A stretch of 64,000 nucleotides of DNA from Myotis daubentonii (GCF_963259705.1 NC_081842.1:41980803-42044802); one strand, 5' to 3'; shown: positions 11,541-23,565, numbered from the stretch's first letter. Notes: generated from the letters alone by a model not told the origin. Numbers and translations are program-made.

Positions 11541-12010
11541 CATAAATTTATATTTTATGTTTAAAATATCATTTGTATGTAGAAGCAACAGAACTTACTG
11601 ATTGACTAGGTGTTAAAGAAAGGTAGGAATAAAAAAGTGACTCCCCAGATTTCTAGTATGAGCAGCTTAGTAGATGGTGATGTCATTTGTCAAGATGGAT
11701 AACATTGAAAATGCAACAGATTTAGAAGATAACATCATAGGTTTAGTTTTGAAATGTTCAGTATATTAGATATCAAAATGGAGATATTAAGAATACAGTT
11801 GGATATTCAAGTTTAGAGTCTAAAAGAAAGATGTGAACTGGAGATAAAAATTTCAGAAATTTTTGAAGACCACAGGTATATAAGAAATCTTGTAGTGAGA
11901 AAGTGAAGGGTGAAAAAAGGGCCCATAAAGATGACAGAAGGAGGCTTTCATAAGGAAATTGAGAAAGATTAACGGAGAGATACTGTGAAAATAAGAAAAA
12001 TGTATGTAAT
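11541..12010 (+). repeat. Ancient mammalian interspersed repeat, part 2
   Basis: tggatattcaagtttagagt and gaactggagataaaaatttc fit the continuation of the element at 9130-9720. The younger SINEs and Helitrons would then be nested in it. Confidence 0.4.
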
Positions 12011-12144
12011 GAAACCAAGTTTTTATGAGTATATGCATCAAAATAGCCTAATATAATTCTGGTGAATCAAATGTTTGGGGGCGATTTTTATGTTTCTTTT
12101 TCTCATTTGATAAAAATATCTTCTAATTAGGTGAAGAGATTAGC

Positions 12145-12283
12145 CAAAGAACATATATTCATAGCCCATGGACACAGACAATAGTGTGGTGAAGGACAGG
12201 GGAGTTGGAGGGGAGCGGCTGGGTAGAAATGGGCAAAGGAGAGGATAGGGGACATCTGTCAACAATAAAAAATATATCTCCTA
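12145..12283 (+). repeat. L1 3' UTR fragment
   Basis: tcatagcccatggacacaga, then gggacatctgtcaacaataa: the bat L1 3' end in sense. The copy at 39718-39860 is in antisense. Confidence 0.65.
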
Positions 12284-12327
12284 ATTATACTAAAAAGGGC
12301 ACATTTTTATTCTTTTGACATTTACAG

Positions 12328-12435
12328 GGGTATGAAGATTGGTTACGACATAACTCAGATAATGAAGTAAATGGAGCTCCTGTTTATGTTGTTCGAAGTG
12401 GTGGCCTTGTAAAAACGAGATCAAAAAACATCCGG
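12328..12435 (+). CDS. ATP11B: ATP11B exon w3 (start of actuator domain)
   Basis: 36 codons, phase 0 at both ends, starting GYEDWLRHNSDNEVNG. The stretch after M2 containing YEDWLRH is typical of P4-ATPases and opens the cytosolic A domain. It follows a 6.6-kb intron full of SINEs and Helitrons. Confidence 0.97.
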
Positions 12436-12616
12436 GTATGCATTTAGTAAATAATGTATATCAATTATATTTTGATGTCACAAACTTTAATCTGATTAAT
12501 TTTATTAAAAGCCTGCTTTTCTACATTAAAATATTGTGATAGACTACTTGTTTAGAATCCAATTAGTCCTTGCCTTTTAAAATTGGTATATTCACTCTCC
12601 CCAAAATTCTTCATAG

Positions 12617-12745
12617 GTGGGTGATATTGTTCGAATAGCCAAAGATGAAATCTTCCCTGCAGATTTGGTGCTTCTGTCCTCAGATCGACCCGATGGTTCT
12701 TGTCACATTACAACTGCTAGTTTGGATGGAGAAACTAACCTAAAG
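12617..12745 (+). CDS. ATP11B: ATP11B exon w4 (A domain, DGET)
   Basis: 43 codons, phase 0 at both ends. Contains VGDIVRI and [10 protein letters not shown], then [13 protein letters not shown] is the P4 version of the TGES dephosphorylation loop; its glutamate activates water to hydrolyse the aspartyl phosphate. The upstream intron is only 181 bp. Confidence 0.98.
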
Positions 12746-13024
12746 GTTTGTATGTGTATAAAATGCATTTGGATTATAGTGATATTTTCCTTTGGTTAAG
12801 GTAATAAAATTTGACCTGATAAAGGCGAAATATTTTTAAATTACTGAAAATTTTAAGAATCACTAAGTTTTTTAAAAGAAATAATGTTTTATATTTATTT
12901 CAAGGGTAGCCTCACATGGTTTAGTCAAGTTAAAGAAAAATGGGAAATGTTTTTAGGAAAAATAAAATATTTTAATATTTTGGTGTTTTTTTTAGATAAG
13001 GGAGGTTTGAAATAGATGAGGCTA

Positions 13025-13185
13025 TAAAGTACAGCATAGGGAATATATATGTATATATGGTGCCAGATGGTTGCTAGATTATCAGAGGGGGTCACTTAGT
13101 AAGTTATATAAATGTCTAATCACGGTTGTACACCTGATTATATTACAATTTATGTAATATTGTATGTCTACTGTAAATAGATGAT
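13025..13185 (+). repeat. Old L1 3' end
   Basis: ggtcacttagtaagttatat and tgtacacctgattatattac match the end of older mammalian L1s. Confidence 0.6.
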
Positions 13186-13243
13186 ATGTAGGGTTCCATT
13201 TAGATCTTGAAAGTGCAGTTTAATCCTTGTTGTTGTTTTTTAG

Positions 13244-13347
13244 ACTCATGTGGCAGTTCCAGAAACAACAGTATTACGAACAGTTGCTAATTTGGATACT
13301 CTTGTAGCTGTGATAGAATGTCAGCAACCAGAAGCAGACTTGTATAG
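13244..13347 (+). CDS. ATP11B: ATP11B exon w5 (A domain)
   Basis: 34 codons plus 2 nt, starting THVAVPETTV and ending ECQQPEADLY, with an arginine codon split across the next intron. CQQPEADLY-type sequence is conserved in the P4 A domain. Donor AG|gtatgg. Confidence 0.97.
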
Positions 13348-13671
13348 GTATGGTGTGATAGTCAACCTACTCATTTTAAGTCCTGTTTACAGATCTCATT
13401 TTTACCATCATAGCTAATTAAATTAGCTAATTAAATTAATGAAATTAATTAAAGACATTATTGAAGAGAAGGTAGTGGAGAGATACATTAAAGGGAAAAA
13501 AGGCTAAAGCAGAATTTGCCAGAATTCTAATCCAAAGTGTTAATTCCAAAACAGTGCTCTTTTATTCAGACATTTCTTTCCATTACTTTCTATTTCTATA
13601 TGAACTGGCTTTATCACTATAATAGGAAATTTTATAACAATAATAGTAGTTATAGGAGAAGTAAGATTAAT

Positions 13672-13926
13672 ATTATTTTTTTGATCCTCACCTGAGGATA
13701 TTTTTCCATTGATTTTTTAGAGAGTGTAGAAAAGAGAGGGAATGACAGAGAGAAATATCGATGTGAGAGAAACACATTGATTGGTTGCCTCCTGCACAAG
13801 TCCCAACCAGGGCCCAGGGCTAGGGAGGACCCTGCAACTGATGTATGTGCCCTCGACTGGAATCAAACCTAGGACCCTTTGGTCTGCAGGCCAATGCTCT
13901 ATTCACCGAGCCAAACTGGCTAGGGC
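13672..13926 (-). mobile_element. Ves SINE
   Basis: Minus-strand full-length copy: GCCCTAGCCAGTTTGGCTCG head at 13926; tail near cctcacctgaggatattttt. Confidence 0.88.
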
Positions 13927-15304
13927 GAAGTAAGTTTATTTCGTTAGAAGAAAAGAACTCTGTATACACGTACTCTATGAAGGCAAGGGCTCTGTCTTTG
14001 TGTTCACTTAGAATGAATTCCTTTTAATGTTGTGATTTACTAAATACAGTGTAAGTCATCTTTCAGTGATATACTAATTATTGTGGGCTGTGAAATAGGA
14101 ACAACTTTTTATTATTAAAGTGATATACTAAACTCACTTTTACTCAGTAACTGATGTTAAGTGGGGGAGGGTATTACCAACAGTATTTAAGGTATGGTCC
14201 CATTTTTGTTGTTAAGATACATATTTATATGTGTATGGAAAAAAGCCTGGAAAACATATCCCAAAATAATAGCAGTGTTTGTATCTGAGTGGTGGGATTA
14301 CCTGTAATGGTATTTCCTTTTTGATATCCTTTTTATATTTTCTGAATCATTTTATGAAATGTGTGTGTTTGAGTGTATATCTATATATATAAAAGCCTAA
14401 GGTTACATAAAATCCATTAAGTGGAGATTAAAAAAAACACGAAAATACAGCAGTGCATTTCCCTGATACAGACAGTTGAATGAAGCAGAAGTAAGAGATT
14501 AGCAAGAAACAATGAAGCCAAAGGGATAAACCATCTGTGACCTGGAAACGGGAGAAATAATAGGGCACATTGAAAGGGAATGCTTAATATTGCCTTGCCT
14601 AGTTAAATGATTAACATGAAGCTCTGTCTAGAATTTGCTTCAACTCAAAATTTACTTCTCACTGTAGTAGAAAATAATTGTTCATTTGAATTGACTGTGC
14701 TATGGAGCTGTTTAAGTAGTGGAATTTGGAACTGAAAGGCCAGATTATGAAAATTCATTGATAACAAGCCACCTATTCTAGAAGCTTTGGAGTTCACTGA
14801 TAGGTTTTTGCTTACTACTCTAGTCCCACCGCTTAATTCACACATAGTAGTTGCTCAATGAATATTTGTTGGATGAATGAATGCATGAATAAGTAAATGA
14901 GTGATTCTAATCACAGGAAGCTTACTTAATAAACTGTGATGAAATATGTGAGCATTCATTGTTGGCTAAATAATGTATACTTATGTAGTAAATATAAATT
15001 CTCATGATGATAAAACTAATAATGGTAATAACATATAACATTTATATCACCATTTTTAAAACATTTTTACATTCATTACCTCATTCATAGCTGGAGTGGG
15101 ATGGCAAGAATTGTTAGAGCTTAATGACTGGTAAATATTGATTTTTATAATTTCTAACATAATTATTGGACCATTCATAAAAAGAAAAGGTTGGTTTGTT
15201 TCACGTATAAGAATAGTGCCAAAAGTATCTAAAGTTTTCCACCTATTAATGTCATAAGTAACACATATTTGGGTTTTTTTGTGACATGGTGAATTCTTTG
15301 ATAG
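13927..15304 (+). other. Intron with Helitron 5'-end remnant and old L2/MIR
   Basis: Mostly unrecognised. tctatatatataaaagccta near 14379 equals the 5' end of the Helitron family at 46961 and 50235, but nothing else of it follows. About 14840-14890 has an L2/MIR-like tgaatgaatgcatgaataag. Confidence 0.4.
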
Positions 15305-15352
15305 ATTCATGGGACGAATGATAATAACTCATCAAATGGAAGAAATTGTAAG
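15305..15352 (+). CDS. ATP11B: ATP11B exon w6 (48-bp microexon)
   Basis: A 48-nt exon that completes a split arginine, encodes FMGRMIITHQMEEIV and splits another arginine. Length is a multiple of three, so skipping would keep the frame. Acceptor tgatag, donor gtaaga. Confidence 0.95.
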
Positions 15353-16182
15353 GTAAGAACAAAATCACATTATTTGGGGGAGGGACTAAAATCAAGTTAA
15401 AGAAATATTAGATAAGTTTCATATAATGTAAAAGGGTTCACTTGAAAGCACTTAGCACTTTATATTCTAGTTATGTATAGCAGCAACAAGTGTGGGTGAA
15501 GCAATTTCATGAAGTAATACCAAAATAATTTAGTAAGATTATTTATATACTTGCATTTTTTTCTAATAATATCAGGTAGTAACATAAAAGGAAACATAAA
15601 CATTCTTATTCAAATCCTTACCCACTACTTAAAGTCTAGAATACAAGAAATGTTTTCTATAATGTTTAACAAGTATAAGTGTTACAGACTTCTTCATTTC
15701 AAAATCATTTAACACAAACTAGAGTACTTAGTGGCCAATCCAGAACCTCTTATTTACTCTTCTGATTGGTTTTTTGTTTGGTTGATTGTTTTGTTTTCCC
15801 TCTATATTAAGGTTAATTTCTGGCTGCTGCATGAAAGGACTTGAGCTCATTTCAAAGACTTGCTAATAGGATGAGATTACATTGTTACTCATGACCATAA
15901 AGCCAAATTTAAAATAAATCTTGGAATGGTCCCTTGAACTTCTAATTCAAATCACCTTTTTTCTGGAGACATATTCAGTTAAACTGGCTGCTTGAAATAA
16001 GTCACTGACTAAGAGTTGAGCATTTCTTAAAATGAAATCCTCAAGTCAAGCCACCAAAACTATCATGCATCAGCACTGATTCACATTTTTAATAAACATT
16101 AACACAGGAGCATGTTCAATGAACTCTTTAGCCATGGTCTTTGCTGAAGCAACCAGAGTTTGCTGATGAACTGCCTTTTAAT
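15353..16182 (+). other. Intron, possible 3' part of a retrocopy
   Basis: No exon here. On the minus strand this lies downstream of the frame at 16183-16566 and could be its non-coding tail. Confidence 0.3.
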
Positions 16183-16566
16183 TCAAACCTTTCTATCATT
16201 ATATCCCAATTGTATATGCCAGTGTGAGTGCAAAGTTTTTCTATTCATCGTTAAAACCAGTACCACGTGAAAAGGAGCTGTTTTATGGCTTCTGGTTAAT
16301 AGATTTTGGAATATCCACGTAGTGTGCTCCAAATATGACTCAATATTAAAACCATACTTGTTAACCATGTCCCAAACACCTGGTCCTCCTTGGTTCATTG
16401 ATTTTTTAGAGTGTTTGGGTTTGTAGACATCTTGGTTCCAATTCTGTTTGAATTGGATGACTGTGTATGTATATTTCAGAAAAGCATAAGGAATCTCAAC
16501 AAAATTAAGGCTTTTTAACTTATCCATAACAGAGTCTATCATTTTGCTATCACTAAAAAAGTACAA
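16183..16566 (-). pseudogene. Unidentified 127-codon open frame, possible processed pseudogene
   Basis: Antisense to ATP11B. The frame reads VEIPYAFLKYTYTVIQFKQN, then GPGVWDMVNKYGFNIESYLE, then TAPFHVVLVLTMNRKTLHSH, with balanced composition like real protein. It starts at TTG, and stops break the same frame just upstream, so it is probably the intact remainder of a decayed retrocopy. I do not recognise the parent gene. Confidence 0.35.
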
Positions 16567-17198
16567 TTTCCTTTCTAGTTATTCCTTCTCATTTTATATC
16601 TCCTTTATGGAGAGAAATTCAAACAGCAAGAAGACCTGAGCTCCAAGAAGTTTGCAATGCAAGTAGTAAAGTTGTAGTGTCAATCTTGCCTAAAAAAGTA
16701 CTAACTCACTTACTACATAATGTTTTATAAACCAAAGTAATTTTAATTGTGCAGAGCTTATGCATTTACACACAAATCATGCTACAGTTCTTATTTACGT
16801 TGCATTTTAATTCTCTATTTTCTTTGAAAACTGTTTATTAATTTTGCTCAAAATTTTCATCCTCTATTAAACATTTAAAAATCATTGCTTCATCTTTTAT
16901 TTTGTTGTGTTTTATGTTTAAAATTTTTGTAACTGGTCTGGTAGATTTATGAGTTTATTTACCAGCATAATCTTATTTCTGAGCCACCGATCTTAAAGTA
17001 ACTGAAATGCTAAAGCAGTTGTTTTTGTTATAGTAACTAACATTATGATTGACCTAAATAGTAGCTAAGATTTTGGTTCTAAATAAAAGCAGTGTTGTAA
17101 CTATAACTCAGGTACTTTCTGCTAAAGATGCTGTTTTAGAATTTAATTAAATGTTTAATATATTTAATGCTTTTGGTTTTTTGTGTGTTTTTCCGTAG
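16567..17198 (+). other. Intron, nothing firm
   Basis: The minus strand of 16567-16700 may hold the broken 5' part of the retrocopy. The rest is AT-rich. Confidence 0.3.
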
Positions 17199-17263
17199 AC
17201 CTCTGGGGCCAGAGAGTCTCTTGCTTCGTGGAGCCAGATTAAAAAACACAAAAGAAATTTTTG
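17199..17263 (+). CDS. ATP11B: ATP11B exon w7 (A domain end)
   Basis: 65 nt encoding PLGPESLLLRGARLKNTKEI and part of the next residues. LLLRGxxLKNT is a P4 signature. The donor gtttgta is weak compared with its neighbours. Confidence 0.96.
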
Positions 17264-17809
17264 GTTTGTATATGTTGAAAGTTTTTAATTATAGATTCAT
17301 GTTGATACTTTATGAAGTATTTCTAAAAGCACAGCATTTGTGTTCTTTTGGTTGGGTAACTTGTTGTTTAGTTACATGTTGCCTGTGATAATTTTCTTAC
17401 AAAGATTGTGTTAATATAATTTTGGTTGTAGTTTTTGTTATTAATCTCTATCTTTGAGTAATAGACTAGAACCTTACTCTTATATTTTCTTTGTTGATAC
17501 TTGTGAAACTGAGTGCTAAGTAGATAATTCTGGCACTTCTTTCTATTCATGGTGGATGACAACCAATATAATCTGGCATTATGGTATAGTAAACCACCTG
17601 TGTAATCCTATTGTGATTATTCTTAGATTGGATGAATGAAACTGCTGACTCATTCATTCATTCAACAAATTCTTATTAATATGTCTATATACCAGGTACT
17701 GTTGAAACGTATACTGACTGGATCAAAAGAATGAATAAATAATGTTCTTGCATTGAAGATTTATTAATTAATCAGTTAATTAATTAACTTATGCTCTGAG
17801 TCAATTTTA

Positions 17810-18134
17810 GGCAAATTGTGAAATCATTGATAATCTTTAGCTGTCAGCTAGTTCTTCCCTCTTCAGAAATGGCCCTTCATATACTAGCCAGCTTGTTATT
17901 TACTGAATGTTTACAGCTTTTGGGGTGTGTCCTCTTCCTCATTCTCTTCTTTCATCTGTCTTATCTCTCAGTATTGGGCTCTCTGATAAAGAAGTCCATA
18001 TACTTTTTTTAAAAATGGAAAGTAACAAATGTTGGTAAGGATGTGGAGAAATTGGAACCCTCATACATTGCTGGTAGGAGTGTAAATGTTGCAACTGCTG
18101 TGGAAAACAGTGTGGCAGTTTCTTAGTAAGTTAA
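17810..18134 (+). repeat. Source copy of a local duplication
   Basis: 17810-17832 and 17973-18134 recur nearly unchanged at 20562-20745, with the 140 bp between them missing from the second copy. The right part lies in an L1 3' end. Confidence 0.85.
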
Positions 18135-18672
18135 ATTCAGGATTACCATGTGACCCAACAGTTCTACTCCTAGATATATACCCCAAAGAACTGAAAATAG
18201 ATCCTCAAACAAAGACTTCTATGAGAATGTTCATAATAGCACTATTTACAATCATCATAGAGTAGAAACTGTCCACATGTTCATCAACTAATGAATATTT
18301 TTTTAAAAAATGTAGGATATCCACATAATGGAAAATTATTTACTATTAAACAAATGAAAACATTATGCTGAGTGAAAGAAGCTGGACACAAATGTCACAT
18401 ATTGTAGGATCCCATTTACTTGAAGTACCTGGAATAGGCAAATTCATAGAGACAGAAAGTAGATTAATGGGTTGGGTAGTGGAGGGGAATGGGACTGATG
18501 CTTAATAGGTACAGGGTTTTCTTTGGGAGTGATGAAAATGTTCTCAAGTTAGATAGTGAGGATAGTAGCACAATATTGTGAATATACTAAGTGCCACTGA
18601 ATTGTACATTTTTAAATGATTAAAATGATAAATTGTATGTTATATTTTACCACAATCTAAGAAGAGAAAACT
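18003..18672 (+). repeat. Old L1 (L1M-type) 3' end
   Basis: gatgtggagaaattggaacc, gtgacccaacagttctactc and tcatagagacagaaagtaga are landmarks of the mammalian L1M 3' region, ending in taccacaatctaagaagag. Confidence 0.85.
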
Positions 18673-19019
18673 ATAATAAATGTTCTGATGGCAAAAGCCA
18701 AAGAAAACTTCCAAAGCTTTAGACCCTCTCATGTAATGCTGTATTTTAAAACATCTCTCTAGCATTAAAACCTTTCACGCTCTTGAAAGATGTGTATTTG
18801 AATGCCTTTAGGATGGGTCTGCTATTGTTTGCCTCAGTACCACTTCTCTCTATTGTATAATTCTGGCTGATTTCTATGATTTTGGTGCCATTTGAGTTAT
18901 AAGTTCTGCCTTTATGGAATAATTTTAATGGTGAAAATTCCAGGACAAATCTTTAGGAAGAGGGCATAATGAATCCTACACTGCTTCTCAAATCTCACTA
19001 TTTAGGCATGGGTGTAAAC

Positions 19020-19400
19020 ATTTATTGATTATCTGTTTCTAGGCATTTTGCTAACTTGTCATACAAACCGCACAACAATTTTATGAGGTACTAGAGGCCC
19101 GGTGCACGAATTTGAGCACAGGTGGGGTCCGGCTGGCCCTGCCCCTGATCGGGGGTAGGGGAGGCGGGGGCGATCAGGGTGGTTGTCCAGCCGGCCCCAC
19201 CCCCTGGTCGAACTCCCGGTCAAACTCCTGGTCGAGGGGACAATTTGTATATTGGCCTTCTATTATAAAGGATATTTTTCCACTCTAAAGGTGGAGAAAT
19301 TAAGATTCAGAGATTAAATAACTTCCCCAAGGACGTAGAACTAGTAAGTGGCAGAGCTTGCATTCAAACCAAGGTCTAATTCCAACAAAGTATTTTATAA
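19020..19400 (+). repeat. MIR SINE split by a Helitron
   Basis: ttttatgaggta before and ccaaggacgtagaactagta plus agtggcagagcttgcattca after the Helitron are MIR landmarks. The two parts flank 19091-19272. Confidence 0.75.
19091..19272 (-). mobile_element. Short Helitron inside MIR
   Basis: CTAG at 19091 with aggcccggtgcacgaatttg; 5' end near ttctattataaagga. 182 bp with an A-T insertion site. Confidence 0.88.
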
Positions 19401-19995
19401 GGCTGGTTTTACCTAATTTCATTCACCCCCAGTTTTAATCCCATTATTACTGTCATTCTCGCTAATTTCAGAGTCATTCACATGGGCACGAATTTTTTTA
19501 AATAGCCCATTCCTTGTGTTTATTTACCCTGATAGATTTTCATATTATCGCTCCACTGCTTATGAAATTATGTCTAGGGGTCCAGATTCTGGCATTCAGG
19601 GGTTTTCAAACTCTGATCACAATCTATTGTTCCATCCGAACAGGAAGTACTTTTTCATTTCTGTCTTTGTTAACACTGTTTGCTCTATCTATAGTGTTTT
19701 CCCAAATCCTTTTTCTCTATCAATTTCAACTGAGATAGTATCTCATTCTTATATCTCAGTTATAACTCAGAAACAGAGCCTCCATGCCTTCCTCATCCAG
19801 TAAGTTGAGTAATTAGAGTTCCCTAAAATGAGTATCAGAAAGCCTTTATAAAATTCAAAGAAAGGAAAGTCAGATTGTAACAGCTGTCAGACAATGCATT
19901 TTCCTAGATGCTTTCATGCTGGTGAGTACATTTTTCTTGTGAAACATACTAGGGCATTATTTTAAAGTACTATTTTGTTTTGTTTGGTTTTGCAG
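19401..19995 (+). other. Intron, nothing recognised
   Basis: Overlapping short frames at 19514-19803 look like chance frames in T-rich DNA. Confidence 0.45.
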
Positions 19996-20077
19996 GTGTT
20001 GCTGTATATACCGGAATGGAAACAAAGATGGCATTAAATTACAAGAGCAAGTCACAAAAGCGATCCACAGTAGAAAA
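19996..20077 (+). CDS. ATP11B: ATP11B exon w8 (before M3)
   Basis: 82 nt encoding [20 protein letters not shown] and a following KRSTVEK stretch, with lysine and glycine codons split at the borders. The YTGxETKxMxN pattern precedes M3 in P4-ATPases. Confidence 0.97.
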
Positions 20078-20561
20078 GTAAGAAAACTTTTCATTTATTT
20101 GCATATAAATATGACTGTGGATGTGTATATAATCATTATGTATAATTTTTTTGTGTATAAAAGTATATTTGATCCCTATATAATGTCAAATCAACACAGG
20201 ATGATATCCTTGAGGATAGGGATGATTTCTTATATTTTTGTATACATGTAGCATTTTGCACAATGTTTGGCATATAGTAGATGCCAAATTATGACTTTAA
20301 AATAAATATTATTTGGTAATAATGGAAACACTTGATCAAACTAACCCTCCTGCAGATAACAGTGGTAAAATCTGGACAAAATATTTAAAAAAACACACAA
20401 TAATTTTAAAGCTCTGGAGAGTGGCCCAAAAAAAGACAGAAACTGGCAAAGAATGTACTCTTGAAAGACAGTATCAACAAGGAGAAAATTTAAGAATGTA
20501 GCTTTTTTCCTGAGGGCACTCTCAAATTCATGGACTGCAAAAGGCTAACACACACAGCAGG

Positions 20562-20745
20562 GGCAAATTGTGAAATCATTGATATTAGGCTTTCTGATAA
20601 AGAAGTCCATATACTTTTTTTAAAAATGGAAAGTAACAAATGTTGGTAAGGATGTGGAGAAATTGGAACCCTTATACATTGCTGGTAGGAGTGTAAATGT
20701 TGCAACTGCTGTGGAAAACAGTGTGGCAGTTTCTTAGTAAGTTAA
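20562..20745 (+). repeat. Second, internally deleted copy of 17810-18134
   Basis: Same orientation, 2.7 kb downstream. Begins ggcaaattgtgaaatcattg and ends tttcttagtaagttaa. Only a few substitutions separate it from the source copy. Confidence 0.85.
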
Positions 20746-21079
20746 TACTAAATATGTTTCTAATAAACATATTTTTAAACTTACTTATTTATTATTTTTT
20801 AAATCCTCAAGAGCTCTAAACCTGCACATAAATTATTTCCATATTCTTGGCTGACTATCAGAACTATACATGTGCAGAGGAGACCCCAGTGGGCTTGACA
20901 ATGAAACAGTAACGGTATGTACCAGCAAGCTGAAAGATCTGAGCAGAGAATTTTGCTGTTGCCTGTTGCAGTGGAGATAGTGTTTGGTATTTGAACCTAG
21001 CCAAGTTAACTTCCTGCTAAAATTAAAATCCACACTCTTTGAGGAACTTAAAAGGATACACTATGCAATCAAAAATAAG

Positions 21080-21640
21080 CAGACGTTAAGAAAATGTATC
21101 TTGTACTCAGTAGAAAAAGTGCTCTGGTAACCACCGTACTGTTGTTTGTGTCGATGAGTTTCAGTTTTATATCCCATATGAGTGAGATCATATGGTTCTT
21201 AGCTTTTTCTGACTGACTTATTTCACTTAGCATGATAATCTCAGGTTCATTCATGTTGTTGCAAATGGCAGTATCTCATCTTTTCTTATGGCTGAGTAAT
21301 ATTACATTGTATATATGTACACCATCTTCTTTGTCCAATCATCTATTTCTGAAGGACATTTTGGTTGTGTCTTGGCCACTGTGAATAATACTGCAATGAA
21401 AAGACGGGATGCATATATTTTGTGAATACATGTTTTCAAATTTTTTGGGTAGATACCCAGAAGAAGGATTGCTGAGTCATATGGTAACTCTATTCTTAAT
21501 TTTTTGAGGAACTGCCACAATGTTTTCTCTAGCTGCTGTACAGTTTGCATTCCCACCAGTAGTGAACGATGGTTTTTTTTCTCCACAATCTCTCCATTCA
21601 ACACTTGTTTTTACTTACCTTGATGACAATAGCCATTCTA
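21080..21640 (-). repeat. L1 3' region, antisense
   Basis: tgagtgagatcatatggttc, tggctgagtaatattacatt and gggtagatacccagaagaag on the plus strand are the complement of an L1 3' UTR. Confidence 0.85.
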
Positions 21641-21750
21641 AAAATAAAAAATTGATAAACTTCCATGAATTTTAAAAGTTTTGCTCATCAGACTGTTCAT
21701 TTAAGAAAAGGAGCAAGCATATTGTTTTGGAAGACAGTATTCTCAAAACA

Positions 21751-21845
21751 TCTATATTATAAAAGGCCTGTGGCCCTAACACAGTAATGACCAAAGACCG
21801 GCACAGGTGGGCGGGGCTGCATGATTTCAAGTGCTGGGCTTCTAG
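21751..21845 (+). mobile_element. Minimal 95-bp Helitron
   Basis: TCTATATTATAAAAGGC at the start and gctgggcttCTAG at the end, inserted between A and T. Nearly everything between the ends is deleted. Confidence 0.8.
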
Positions 21846-21849
21846 TATA

Positions 21850-22150
21850 TGTGATAAAGGACTTGTATCTAGAATATATAATAATACATAGAAAGCTCCT
21901 ATAAATCCATTAAAAAAAAAAAACAGCCCAATGAAAAAAATGCGTAAAAGACTGGAACAGATACTTCACAAAGAAAATACACAAATGGCCAATAAGCACA
22001 TAAAAATTGTTCATCAATATTTAATTATGAGAGAGATACAAACTAAAACTACAAAGTGATACCAGAACACACTGGAAATGCTGAAAATTAAAAAGACTAA
22101 AAGTTCCAAGTTTTAGCAAGGATATGAAGCAACTGGATCTCTTACTTCTA
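21850..22150 (+). repeat. Old L1 fragment
   Basis: acagcccaatgaaaaaaatg and caaatggccaataagcacat are old L1 ORF2-end/3' UTR phrases. Confidence 0.65.
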
Positions 22151-22239
22151 AATAATCTATGGATCAAAGAGGAAATCTCAAAGAACATTTTTAAAAATAC
22201 CTAGAAGTAGGGAAAATACAGTGTGTTAAATTTTGTAGG

Positions 22240-22830
22240 ATGCAACTAAAACGAAACAGAAGTAGTAGGTTATAAATAGGAAATTTATTATAGGAATTGG
22301 CTAACCTGGTTTATCTGTTTAAGACTTTATATGACTTAAATTGTAAATTGTGTTATTAACTTCATACCATCGACAGACTGACAGTAAGATTCCTTGAATT
22401 CTGACAGAATTGAAAATAAATACTTCACAAAGTATTTGTGTAGGCCATGAGGCCCAACAACCTGCCTTCTGAAGCTGGAGAACTAGGAAAGTCGATGGTG
22501 TCATTCAGTCTGAGTCAAAGGCCAGAGAACCACGGGGCAGTGGGTATTACCTGGAATCCATATCCCTGAGAACCATGAGCTCTGCTAGCCCAGCTAAAAG
22601 AGAGAGAATTCACCCTACCTTCACCTTTTTTGATCCATTTGGGCCCTCAATGGATTAGATGATGCCTGCCTACCTTGGTGAGAGCATACCTCTTTAAGTC
22701 TACTGAATCAAATACTAATCTCTTCCAGAAACACCATCACAGACACACTCATACATGGTGTTTTACCAGCAATATGGGCTTCTCTTAGTTAGCCCAGTCA
22801 AGTTGGCACATAAAATTAACTGTCACAGCA
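22240..22830 (+). repeat. Old L1 3' UTR with internal insertion
   Basis: ggaattggct before and tgccttctgaagctggagaa after a roughly 135-bp foreign segment (about 22303-22440). Continues to agtcaagttggcacataaaa. Confidence 0.6.
22311..22425 (-). repeat. Inverted copy of 24505-24610
   Basis: Its complement contains tattttcaattctgtcagaa and ttcaaggaatcttactgtca, matching 24505-24610 at roughly 85 percent by eye. Inserted in an old L1. Confidence 0.75.
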
Positions 22831-22839
22831 CTAAATACT

Positions 22840-23010
22840 AACATTAGAAAAGAAACACCAATAATAGAAACTGAAATTAAAAACTATACTATTTGCAATC
22901 ATTCCCAAAAATGAAATATCTAGATGTACATCTAACAAAATACATACAGGATCTGAATGCTGAAAATCAGAAAATGCTGATAAAATAAACAAAGACCTAA
23001 TATTAGTCTT
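22840..23010 (+). repeat. L1 ORF2 fragment
   Basis: tctagatgtacatctaacaa and acatacaggatctgaatgct resemble the decayed L1 ORF2 3' portion. Confidence 0.55.
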
Positions 23011-23316
23011 GTCTAGTGAAATATTGTAATATTAAGCTAGTCCAGTAAAAAGAAGAGGGATCTAAAGTCAATTCCTGACTTGTGTGAATTTGGGAAATTT
23101 ACAGAATGATTTTTGGGCTTTGGTCCTCACAGAGTTTTTATAAAGATTAGACAAATTAGTGGATGTGTTAGTTATGTTTACACTTAAAATTACCTAAGTA
23201 CTGAAAATATAAAATAATCCTAAAATAATTACTTAGACCAAAACAGCTGGCCAAGGCTATCATGTAGTATTAGTGTTTTGAACAATAACATAACTATAAA
23301 TAGGCTTATAATCTTA

Positions 23317-23565
23317 CTAGAGGCCCGATGCACGAAAATTCATGCAAGAGTAGGCCTTCCTTCCCCCTGGCTGCCGGCACCGGCTTCCCTCTGGCACCCG
23401 GGACCCGTGCTGCTTCCTTTGGGCTGCTCGCAGGCACCTGGGACCCAGGCTGGCTTCCCTCCAGTCCCGGCTTCGTCAGGAAGGACGTCCAGAATGACGT
23501 CCGGAAGAGGTCTGGTCTAACTAGCATATTACCCTTTTATAATATTACCCTTTTATTATTATAGA
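23317..23565 (-). mobile_element. Short Helitron
   Basis: CTAG at 23317, aggcccgatgcacgaaaatt, then agagtaggccttccttcccc. The 5' end shows a partial duplication (two cccttttat blocks). Sister of 11242-11394. Confidence 0.87.
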
